Positions 1 to 10,700 of a DNA stretch of 64,000 nt are shown here, in pieces. A program made the translations under genes and the position numbers. The notes beneath the pieces were generated by a model, which was not told where the DNA came from, did no database searches, and saw only the letters and a program-made list of their open reading frames with translations. The first letter of the stretch is position 1. Each line of letters opens with the position of its first letter. The stretch comes from Dama dama (Eukaryota > Chordata > Mammalia > Artiodactyla > Cervidae): positions 25,464,501 to 25,528,500 of the forward strand of contig NC_083689.1 of the NCBI RefSeq assembly GCF_033118175.1. Direction: 5' to 3'.

Positions 1-150
1 TTAGCTTTTAAGAACTCTGACTGAGATGGAAAGCTATAGAAAGATTTTGAGCAGTAACATGATATGATCTCATTTAGATAACTCATATTGCTATGCTGAG
101 AACAGACTGAAGGAAAGCAGAAGCAGGATTAGGGAGGGGGGACCAGTTAG
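1..150. repeat. Old interspersed repeat fragment
   Basis: Resembles by eye the same mammal-wide repeat block seen at 60.29-60.48 kb (similar order: gaaagctat..., gtaacatgat..., ctgat, agaacagactg, gaccagttagga). Family name not assigned. Confidence 0.4.
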
Positions 151-176
151 GAAGCTAACAGAATTAAATTCTAGGT

Positions 177-868
177 CTTAAAACTCAACATTCAAAAAGC
201 TAAGATCATGGCATCCGGTCCCATCACTTCATGGCAAATAGATGGGAAAAAATGAGAATAGTGAGAGTCTTTATTTTCTTGGGGCTCCAGAATCATGGCA
301 GATGGTGACTGCAGTCATGAAGTTAAAAGATGCTTGCTTTTTGGAAGAAAAGCTATGACAAACCTAGACAGCATATTAATTAGTAGAGACATTACTTTGC
401 CAACAAAGTTCTGAATCATTAAAGCTATGGTTTTTCCAGTGGTCATGTATAGATGTGAGAGTTGGACCATAAAGAAAGCTGAGTGCCGAAGAACTGATGC
501 TTTTGAACTGTGGTGTTGGAGAAGACTCCTGAGAGTCCCTTGGACTGCAAGGAGATCAAACCAATCAATCCTAAAGGAAATCAGTCCTGAATATTCATTG
601 GAATGACTTGATGCTGAAGCTGAAGCTCCAATATTTTGGCCACCTGATGTGAAGAACTGACTCATTGGAAAGGACCCTGATGCTGGGAAAGACTGAAGGC
701 AGGAGAAGAAGCAGATGGCGTCATTCGGATGGCATCACTGACTGGATGGACATGAGACTCCCGAGCAAGCTCTGGGAGTTGGTAAAAGACAGGGAAGTCT
801 GGCGTGCTGCAGTCCATGGGGTTGCAGAGAGTCAGACACAACTGAGCGACTAAACTGGACTGAACTGT
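177..868 (+). mobile_element. BovB (RTE) LINE, 3' end of ORF2
   Basis: Degraded C-terminal reverse transcriptase region with the typical DAFELWCWRRLLRVPWTARR-type stretch in a broken frame, ending in the BovB tail ...gtcagacacaactgagcgact. Several stops and frameshifts; non-functional. Confidence 0.9.
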
Positions 869-2339
869 GTAGGGAGTTCTGACCATAATAATAATTAGGC
901 AAGAAGAAGAAATAAAAAGTAACCAAATTGAGAAGAATAAAATGAAGCTACAGTAATGAAAACACTGTGGTACTGGCAGAAAGACAGATATATACACCAA
1001 TGAAACAGAATAGGAAAAGCAGATTTGGGATGGAAGTGGGGGAGAGTAAGAGTACAAAGTAAACTGAAGTGTGTTAAGTTTAAGATTCCCATTAGACATC
1101 TGTGAGGATAGTGAATTGGTGTGTGAGCCTGAAGTTAAGCTCTCTCTGTATTTGGTGGTTGTTAATGTAGAAGTGGTATTTAAAATTGTAAGGTTTTTTT
1201 TTTTTTTTTTTAGAAGAGGAAGAAGACCAAAGACTAAGTTCTGGGCACTCTAATGGTTAGCAATAGAGGAGATGAGAAAGGACCAGTGAAGGAAATTGTG
1301 AAGGAACAGTCAACAAAGCAAGAGGAAAACCAAGCAAATGTGATATCCGGAAAACATTTCAAGGGAAGAGAAATCAGTTTGTCTGATCCCTTGAGAGGGG
1401 TGGTAAGATGAGGACTATGAATTGACCATTCAGTTCAGAAACATATAGGCCATTGGGGACCTTGAAGGTTGCTCTGGTGAAGAGGTGGGGGCTAAAACTT
1501 CATTGTAGTGGGCTCAAGAGAAAACTGGAAGGAAAAACTTGGAAGTAGCAAATATAGAGCTAACTATATCTATTGAGAAGTTATGCTGTAAAGGGATAGG
1601 GAGAGACGGGGCAGTAGTTGAAGGCAGAAGTGGGGTCAAGGGAGAGCTTTTTCAGTATTATAGAAATACTAGCATGTTTGCATGCTGAATGATAAAGATC
1701 CAGTAAAGAGAGAAAAGATTGATAGATCAATCATAGGGCAGGCAGGACAATTAATTGCTGGAGCAATGTCCTTGAGTAGGTAAGGAGGGGATGGTGGCAC
1801 CAAATACAGAAACACACACATACAGAGGGGGAGAGAGAGAGAGAGAATTCTCTGCTGGGAGCAGAGACCATTGATCTCAAATAATAGGAGAAAAGACAGA
1901 GTGTAAGGATACAAAGGCAGTTAGATTGGTAGATTAAGACGATAAGAGCTTAAGTGAAATAGGAAGAAAAGGCACAGCTGAGGGTGAGCATGGGGGAGGA
2001 GATATTAGAGTTCTGAAGACAAAGGTCATTGAGGACAGAGAATGGACCAGGGGAGCAGTGGAGCATGACTGTCAGTCAGCATTAAAGTTCCTCTTGATGA
2101 CTGATGATTAATTTTAAATGAAACCAGTCAGCATGTTTTGCATCATTTTTCCCCCCAGAGATGTCCAGCAGTGCAGGTGCTGATGGACGTAGGAGGGGGC
2201 TGGATTTAACCAGCATTGCAGTTTGCCTAGGAGAGTAAGGTGGACTAAGAAAGGGCAAGGAAGTTGATTATAATGATTAACTGGTGTGTACAGTGAGATG
2301 TGAGATAGAGGAAAACATCTAAGTCTGCTAGGTAGGGAG
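869..2339. other. 3' flank, mostly unassigned; old repeat-like
   Basis: No gene seen. There is a T19 tract at 1194-1212 and a GA microsatellite near 1827. 1.4-2.1 kb looks like the same old mammal-wide repeat block found at 57.8-62.2 kb (for example aattgctggagcaatgtccttgag at 1751). Confidence 0.4.
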
Positions 2340-2830
2340 CTAAATACGTGCATTATCTCATGTGCTCCTCAGAGTCGTCCCATGGAACTGCTTGGCCTCC
2401 TTCAGAGATGAAGAGGCTGAGATTTAGGAAGACTCAAGAATATCGGAGATATCAAGCGTATCTCAGAGATACTGCAGGTCCAGTTCCAGACCACCATCAT
2501 ATCACAATAAAGTTAGCCACATGAATCCTTTGGTTTCCCAGTGCACATAAAAATTATGTTTACACCATACCACAGTCTGTTAAGTGTGTAATAGCATGGT
2601 GTCATAAAAAAAATGTTCAAACCTTAATTTAAAAATACTTTATTGCTAAAAAATGCTAACCATCATCTGAAAATGTAAGGTTGCACAAAACTTTGTAAAA
2701 AAAAAAAAAAATGCAGTATCAGTGAAGCACAATAAAATGAGGTGTGCCTGTTTAACTTGCTCAAGGCTACCCAAGCAATAAATGACAGACCCTGCACTAG
2801 GCCCAAGAACACTGGTCTCCAAAGGTGCAC
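2340..2830 (-). repeat. MIR SINE relic, split by a Tigger element
   Basis: 2340-2452 and 2752-2830 are the two halves of an antisense MIR (tattatctcatgtgctcctcag..., then aacttgctcaaggctacccaag), interrupted by the DNA transposon at 2454-2751. Confidence 0.7.
2454..2751. mobile_element. Tigger1-type non-autonomous DNA transposon relic
   Basis: Ends resemble Tigger TIRs (start caagcgtatctcagagatac, end gaggtgtgcctg). The interior is internally deleted and has no transposase. Confidence 0.75.
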
Positions 2831-2929
2831 TTAACCTTCCTACTATTTGCTTCAACTGGAGTATTAGCTGGTACTTTTAAATTGATGAATAAACAGAAAG
2901 GAAACTAACTTTGTCCAAAATATTTTTGT

Positions 2930-3660
2930 TAACATTTTTCAAATTTGTGTTAATTTTAAGATTTTGGTGTACAGAAAATTTTTAAAGTTTATAGCAAAAT
3001 CTGTTTATTTTACCTTATCTTTAATTCCCTATCCATCCTGAGAGTAAACAATTACCTGTATTTTCTTTCAGCTTATTTATTACTTTTGACTCTTTAATCC
3101 ATTAAGAATTAATTTGGTATGTGTTTTATGGTAAGATCCTGTTTTTTCTCTAGTTTGTCGGTTGTCCCAGAACTAGTTTTGAATAGTTTATCTTTTTCTT
3201 GATAATTTGTAATGCACTTTATCATATGTTATAATTTTATAAACATTTGGGTCTGTTTCTGGCCTTCCTATTTATCTTTGTATTTTTAAATCTGAAGAAT
3301 GTTTTACCTTACAACTCTTCTTTCCCCAAAATTTCTTAGTCTTGCCTATTATTCTTTCAGATGCCCTTTAAAATTATTTTTTGAATTCCTAAAATATGTC
3401 ACTGGAATATTAATTTTAGTGAGTTAATTTGGTAAGAATGGTAGGTAGGCCCACAGCATTCATTTTACACACAGCATGTCTCTACTCAACTCTTAATAAA
3501 ATGGAATAATTTTTTCACTTAGACTTTATATGTTTGTTTAGAGATTATTTGTAGGTATTTTATGTTTTTATGACTATTAAGAATGGATCCTATTTTTTTC
3601 TAGTGTGTTTTCTAGCTGATTATTTCTAGTACATAAAAAGTTGCTGATTTTGGAAAATTT
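2930..3660 (-). mobile_element. Ancient L1 (L1M-type) relic
   Basis: AT-rich antisense L1 3' sequence such as aattaatttggtatgtgttttatgg and tttgtaggtatttta. No open frame. Confidence 0.55.
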
Positions 3661-4340
3661 CTTATATGCCTCCACTTAAGCTGAAACTCCTAAATATTAG
3701 AACTTTTAGTTAATTCTCTTGGATTTTAAAAATAAAATAGAATATGACTGTAGAATCCTTGTAATATTGATAATTTTGCCTATTTTATAATAGCTTTATT
3801 TTTAATCTATATTTTATACTATGACTATAGTTACTAAAGCCCAAAAATGTTGAAAAGGTGCTAAAACACATATCCATAAAATTACTGTTAATGGGATGCT
3901 TCCAATATTTCACTCTAACATACAGTGTAATATTGGCTGTCAGTCTGAGACTGATATTCATTAGCCAGTTCAGGTCATTGCCTTGTAGGCCTAATTTTAA
4001 AAGTTGTTTTTAAAAATCAGGAATACATCTATTTGGGCATGGATTGATCTATTTGGGCTTTGAACTACCAAAGAGATAATGCATTTGTGTACTCATTGCT
4101 TTTTTATGAATAGATTTTTAAAAGTCATGTTTTTACAATTATAAACTATAATAATAAAGCACCCATATAATATGCATATAATAACTGCAGTAAAAGGCAA
4201 TGATCATATCCTTAGTTTTTACATTAACAAAAAAAAGCTTTAAGTGCATTTTATACTTCAGTGTTTAAAAATTTAAATGTAAAAAAAAAAAATTTAAATG
4301 TCTATGTTTCAAACAACATTTTCACCAAGCTAGTATTACA
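3661..4340. other. AT-rich unassigned stretch
   Basis: No gene or recognised repeat. Includes two adjacent AAATTTAAATGT copies near 4268 and 4289. Confidence 0.5.
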
Positions 4341-4369
4341 AAGTATTTTAATTGAAAGGAATATCATCA

Positions 4370-4760
4370 AATGCCTGTTCCGTGCAAGAAAGCACTACAG
4401 TAAGGATAAAAAGATAAGCAAGGTGAGGTGCCTGGCCTCCCAGAGGCTTATGGACACGTGGAGTAGGGGAAGGGTGTGGGCAACTAGACAAGAACCCAAC
4501 AGAGGCAAGGTATAAAAACAAGTACCAGAAGAGCACAGAGGAGTGAACAGTCAATGCCGGTGGGAAGGAAGTTGAAGGAGCATTTCCTGGAAGGCAGCAG
4601 GACCTGCTCTTTGCATGACAGGCAGCTAGTATCCAGCAGGGTAGGTAGAAAGGTGAGCCAGACAGGTTGCCCCAGTGGGGGAGATAAAGGTGCCGGGTAG
4701 ATGAAGCTGTGTACCTGAGTCCCCAGTGAGAAAGTGTAAACTCTCTCAAGAATTCTAGTG
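4370..4760. repeat. Old mammal-wide repeat block
   Basis: Reads like the degraded ctgttccgtgcaagaaagcac.../gcatttcctggaaggcagcag repeat found elsewhere in mammals. Name not assigned. Confidence 0.4.
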
Positions 4761-6889
4761 GGTTTTAAGGTAACACTCAGAAGTGGGATCAGTGTGTCCG
4801 TAGGGGTATAAATATGTTAGAAGTATGGCAATATAAAGAAAAACTTCTGAGATAATCTGAAAAGCTCAAGATAAGGGTCTTGAAGCAATAAGGATTGTTT
4901 GCCAAGATGTTTCATCAAAGGTTCCTTTGAAAAATATTTAGATAGTAAATATTTATATTTGGGGATAATAAATTTTAGGAGATGATGCCAACGAGAAGCA
5001 TATTAAAAACCAGTGGCTGCCGGTACTAGTGGCACACCAATGCGCTGGTGGTGTTAAAGGGTCAGTAGCTTGTCCCTTGCTGCTCCGAGAGGAGCTGCTC
5101 CTGGTGAGAGTATGGGCCCCAGGTCTTCGGGAGGAACTGTTTGCTATGTTATCATCTCAGCATGCCTCAAATGTGGTGAGATGCAGAGCTGACATTTATC
5201 TTCTGAGCTTATGTTAATACATTATCCCATCGGTGGCTTTTACCTTGCTCATTCCTGGAACTGAGATTCTGCTATTGCTGACCAGATGCACCCGTGGTTA
5301 AAGAGGCTACAACTGCATATTGTATTTAGGGAGGTATATATTAAGGGAAAGAACTGGTTTAAAAGGATCTCCAGATTGTTAGCTTGGATAGTCTTCTTCT
5401 GTGGTGCTGACTTCTCTTGGCTATGGGGCACACAAACCACCTCTACCAGCCTAACTAGTTTATGGTTTTCCTGATTTTCTTTTTACAAAAAGCAAAAAAC
5501 AAACAAACAAAAAAAAACCCCTTAAGCCAGTCTTAGGGAACAGAAAGCTTAGTCAAGTGCTTACAAAGAGCACAACAAATGTGAATCATTTGATAGCCTG
5601 TGAGCCATAGCCGCTGAAATTGTAGCCAGGAGTGGCCTTGTTTCCTTCTTAAATGCTGACAGGCCATAGAGCCAGGCTGTCTGATCTCTTGATGCATTTC
5701 ACTTGTAAATGCTATTAGTATCTGCCATCAATTCTTCTCAAAGCAGTGTATAAAATTTGCTGGGTAGGAATACTGGATATATTTGGTCATTTTGAATGAG
5801 CTGGTTTACTTATACACACACACAAGCCTGATAGTTTTATTAATTCGATGAATTTTTTAAAAATTTGGATAGTCTTTGTATTTGGAAGTTTAATCATTAT
5901 ATACGGATTTTCCAGTCCTTGACCAACATGTTTTCTAAAAATCTGGCACTTTACACACAAATAAACATAGTTTGAACTGTCAGGGTAAAGGCTTGATTTT
6001 ACCTAAATTTGTTGGTTTCTGCACCAAATGCAAAAGTATTCTATTTACCAATAGTGGGAGCCAATTCAAGATTTACTAGGTGACCAGAGTAGGTTAAGCC
6101 TATGTAAACTAAGCATGTTATTTTTCTTCTTTTCTTGAATGAATTGAATTGAAGCGCTTTTTTGACTCAATCCTGTGCACGCCTAGGTATTAGTATCAGC
6201 CAGGTGGTGCCCCCTTGAACACAGGTTGGTGTCCTGTTGTAGAGCCCAGGTTGAGTATCTCAGGATAAGAGATGAGAGATCTCTAGGAACTAAAGTTCAG
6301 ATCCAGGCTCACTGTAGGTTACCTGGGTGTGCGGGAGGGGCTGTATCATTTAGTTTCTCAAATTGTATGTTCCTCAACTTCAAGTTAGTATGAAAGACCC
6401 TTGAAGAGTCTTCTTAGCAGGGATCCAAGATATAATATTAACATTGTAAGTTGGTTTTGAAATCACCCTTGAATGATAGGACCCACCTATATAAGATCTT
6501 TGACCTATTAAGTGGTAAAGGCAGGACTGAAATGTCCCCTCCTAAAAGTTGAGTGTTTATTCTGATTTTGTGAAATTTGTAAGTAGGTACTGTTGACTTA
6601 ACCATTTATACTTATAAGTTAGAAAAGTTTTCTACTATCTATGTTTTTTTAATATTATATCTGTAGTTTATACTTTGAAATAATTACCCAGTATTATTTT
6701 CCAGTTCATAATTGAGTAGTTACCATTCAGTGCAATGACTTCTAGGATTTGCGTAAACCTTAGCATCATCTGCTGGATTCTTAAACTGCAGTAGAAAACT
6801 AGTGTTATGTGAATAATTAGTACATGTTCCACTCAAATATTAATTTCAGAAAAGAAAGTATAAACTTAATTGGTATATTTAATAGGGCT
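4761..6889. other. Unassigned 3' flanking DNA
   Basis: No gene seen. Short CAAA repeat at about 5488-5510 and CA repeat at 5815. ORFs of about 60 codons only. Confidence 0.5.
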
Positions 6890-7662
6890 GGTTTGAATCA
6901 ATCTGCCTTTTTATTCCTTCCTCCCTCCAAAAAAGGCAAGATGTAATATGGAAGGAAATAAGTGACACCCATCAATCTCTCGGCTGTTTGTTAACACATT
7001 GTGTTGTGTGTTGGCTGACCACTGGCCTGTCCTATTGTCAGTTTTCTTCCTTGTATAAATGGTAAAATAGTCGATTTAAAATTTTCTGTAATATGGGATC
7101 CTTCTCTATCTTTTAAATTATTGTTGTAAAGTTAATCCAGATTATATGGTCCTTAAACGTAGGCAACACAAAAATAAACACTTTAGCTGGCATGGTCAGG
7201 TACAGGTGGAAGTTGGAAGCAAATTTTAGGATTCTACCTCCCATTAGCTGTGTGATACAAGCATTAACTTCCACCAATTAGGATCCGGTTTCTTCATCTG
7301 TTTAAAGGGAAAACAGATTTTGTCTAAAACATCTCAAAATCCTAATATTGAGTACTGCACAAGTGTTCAGTGATTTCAATAAAACTGTTCTTGTGTCAAA
7401 AAAAAATAAAAATAAAAATAAAAATCCGACAAACCTAATTCATTGAATTAATTAGGAAAAGTCTCTAGAAATGGTTTGTTTTTAAAAATAAGGAGCTTAT
7501 CTTCAAGTCTGGTCCAGAGTTTGCCATATGGCAAGCATTTCTTAATAGCAAGGTCCATTTTAGTGTTTTTCCTCCTAGTCAGTCCTTTTCATCAGGAACA
7601 GCTTTAGTTTCTTCACAGGCTTATGGACGTTTTTCAATTCACCAAATAGGATGGGAATTTTA
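6890..7662 (-). other. SLC22A4: Probable SLC22A4 3' UTR (extent uncertain)
   Basis: Sequence after the stop codon on the minus strand. AATAAA hexamers lie at 7664-7659 (overlapping the stop) and 6915-6910. The true cleavage site cannot be decided here. The stretch includes an AAAAT-type simple repeat (about 7400-7424) and a MIR relic at 7165-7310. Confidence 0.4.
7165..7310 (+). repeat. MIR SINE relic
   Basis: Contains attagctgtgtgatacaagc and gtttcttcatctgttt, the MIR core. Confidence 0.65.
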
Positions 7663-7738
7663 TTAGAATGAAGTTATTATAACTTTGGGATTTTCTTCTT
7701 TCTCTATTGAACCTTTTGTTTTTTTCCCATATCTGAAC
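7663..7738 (-). CDS. SLC22A4: SLC22A4 exon 10 (coding part), residues 527-551 and stop
   Basis: 76 coding bases after a TTTTCAG acceptor. The tail reads [15 protein letters not shown] followed by NPKVIITSF and TAA. It has the same length and key residues (KKT, EENPKV, T-x-F end) as the human OCTN1 tail as I recall it, and brings the total to exactly 1656 bp. The stop at 7665-7663 overlaps an AATAAA hexamer. Confidence 0.93.
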
Positions 7739-10700
7739 CTGAAAATAAGATAAATGCCAAAGAAAATTAAATGAAAAAAAATGCCAAATTGACACAGAAA
7801 AACATTTTTCTAGTCAATGAGCAAGTAATTACTTTAAAAAGAACCTCATGAGTATAGCTAGCACTAGTATTCACGATTTTAGAGTTCCACTGAGGAAAGA
7901 GTAGAGTGGTAAGCATGAAGTTCTTAGTAAGTTAAAGTTGACATTGAAGTAGTTTTATCATTAGGAGAAACAACCTATCAAAACTGGGCATCTTTTGCTA
8001 TATACATCCAGTCTGGATCACAATCCATTCACATATGGACTTATTTTTTATCATGGCTATGCACTAAAAACACATTATCTTATATAACGTCACAAAAGTC
8101 ATATGAACTATTCCCATATAACAGATGGGAATACTGAGGTTTAGTGAAAACGAAGCAAATTGCCCAAGTTTGCAGTAGATTTGGGTTTTGAAGCCAGGCA
8201 GTTTCTCTCTAGAATCTAAACTTCTCTTGGACTTCCCTGGCGGCCCAGTGGTTGAGAATCCACCTGCCAATTCAGGGAGCATGGATTCAATCCCTGGCTG
8301 GGGAAGCTCCCAGGTGCTGCGGGGCAAATAAGTTCTAGAGCCACAACTGCTGAGCCAGCACTCTAGAGCCTGCAAGCCCCAGCTACTGAAGCCTGCGTGC
8401 CTACAGCCGTGCTCTGCAACAAGAGAAACCACTAGTGAGAAACCTGCATACCACAGCGAAGAGCAGCCATTGCTTGGCACATCTAAAGAAACCCTGCAGC
8501 AACGAAGACCCAGTGCAGACAACAATAAATAAATAGAAATAAATGAACCTTAAACTTCTACTACCGTACCACTGATCTTTTAAATGTTTGCCAGTCTGTG
8601 TTGTCATAGAAAGATACTTGATTTTTGTCCCTAGTTTCTGAATAGAGCTCCTAAATCCCTTGTAATTTTCTGAGAGACAAGGATAACAGGAGTGTCTTAC
8701 CTCTTATTTTAATGAGGTGACTCTTGGTGAGTCCCTAGATAGCTTCACGATGGAGGCTGGTTTCCAGAAAGACTGAGCCTTGACTAGAAGCCTGGAACTT
8801 TCAGCCCACCCTCCAGCCCCCAGAGAAGGGAGAAGGGCTGAGGTTATTTCAATATTGATCATGCCTGTGTGGTGAAAAACCTCCATAAAATCTCCTAAAC
8901 ATTTACTGGGGTCTGGAGAGCTTCTGAATTGGCAAACACATCCATGTGCCGGGATGGTGATGCTCCCCAACTCCACAGGACAGAGACTCCTGTGCTCTGG
9001 ACCCTTCTGGACCTCACGTTTTCCCCTAGCTGTTCATTTGTGTTGTTTATAACAAACGGGTAATAGTAAGTAAAATGTTTTCCTGAGTTCTGTGCATCAT
9101 TCTAGCAAATTCCTGAATGTGAGGAGGGGGGTTGTGGAAACACCAGACTTTGTAGTCAAGTTGGACGTGTTGCAGCTCAGGGCAGGCTGCCCCCAAACAT
9201 GCCACAGTGGCATATTGATTATTTTGCATTTTGATTTTGTTTTTGCTTTTGGTCACGCAGCATGTGGGATCTTAGTTTCCCAACCAGGGACTGAACCTGA
9301 GCTCTCAACAGTGAAGGCATTAAGTCCTAACCACTGGACTGCCAGGGAAGTCCCCATTATGATTATTTTTAATTCAAGTTGCTTGTGAAGGAGCCAATGC
9401 AGAAGGAAGCTCTGGCCTCCTCTGTGCCCCCGAAAGCAGGACATAAATTCCTCTTGGAAAAGGCCCACTCCCCACATAGGGAGGTAGAAGGACACCTTTA
9501 TTACCAGAGATGGAGAATCCAGGGCAGGGCCAAAAAATCTGTATAAATAAATCTTGCTGTTTCTTTACTAATTTACCACCCAGGCCCACACTTTATTTAA
9601 ATTCCTTACTAATTAAGTACCAAAGTTCATGTCTTTGGGAAACTCCAGAAGATAGTGAGGGACAGGGAAGCCTGGCATGCTGCAGTCCATGGGGTCGCAG
9701 AGTCTGACACTACTTGGCGACTGAACAACAATAACAATTAAGCACTCAAACTAAATTTCTTTGTCCTATCAATTCCTCTCAGTTTTGTTGTTTCTCTGTC
9801 TAAAAAGTGTAAAAGCTGTCTGCTTTGGCCATGTCTGCAGTCCTCTTTCTGAGAGATCTCTGTATGCATGAATTAAAATGTGTTTTTTTCCTCTTAACTT
9901 GACTTGTGTCAGTTTTATTATTAGTTCAGCCACAAGAACTTAAAGGGGTAAGGGAGTAAATTTCCCCCTTCCCAACAGCCAGAAATGTGGATAAGCTTGG
10001 GGACCCATTACTTGTGACTGGCAGCTGAAGAGTAAGCTGTCTTATGGGACTAAGCCTTTAACCTGTAGAGTCAGATGCTGCTGCCGCCAGATGCTAGTCC
10101 TGGGTAATTAGTGTCATAACTGGATGATATTATAGGACATTTATTTGGTGTCAGAATTGGTTGATATCAGGAAGAAACCCTCACACAATCTCATAGGCCA
10201 AAAAATGATATTGCATTAAAAATTTTTTTTATTAATGTGGACAGGTATTTCCTTTTCATATACTTATTTGGCCCTGAAATGTTCTTTTCTATAAACTGCT
10301 TGTTCATGACATTTGCTGGTTTTCTTACTGAGTTGTTGGTCTTTTTCCCACTGATTGCTAAGAGCTTCTTGTATCTTATCAACTCTATGTCATATCTTAA
10401 GTTTATTAGCTCTGTCTAGTGTGTTGCAAATATTTTCCCCCTGGTTTGTCGACCTTTGTTCTAATTTATGGTTTTACTTTTGCTGTACTGACAATATCTA
10501 AAATTGCTTAATCAAATATGTCGATCTTTTCCTTAATGGTTTTTTGTTTTTCATATCACACTCAGAAAGGCCTTCTTTAAGGTTATAAAGTATTTATGTT
10601 TTATTCTGGTACATTTATGACTTTATATTTTTAGGTCTCAATTTTTAATCTTTCTGGAATTTATCATGATATATTTTGAAGTAGGATTTAAACTTTTTAT

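Larger units (their letters stand above)
9168..9977 (+). mobile_element. Ruminant ERV solo LTR nested in the older LTR
   Basis: Bounded by TGTTGC...CCCAACA. Includes a CHR SINE insertion and a BOV-A fragment. No clear target-site duplication was read and there are no internal viral genes. Confidence 0.6.
8700..10180 (+). mobile_element. Ancient solo LTR, interrupted
   Basis: 8700-9167 and 9978-10180 read as two parts of one old LTR (taataaacgggtaatagtaagtaa-like R region, then ttatgggactaagcctttaacc). A younger LTR lies between them. ERV class not assigned; no internal genes. Confidence 0.6.

Noticed and set aside
7374..7424. AATAAA followed by an A-rich run on the plus strand, like the 3' end of a convergent gene
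   Set aside because: It follows a MIR relic and the A-run is an AAAAT simple repeat; no plus-strand coding sequence leads into it.
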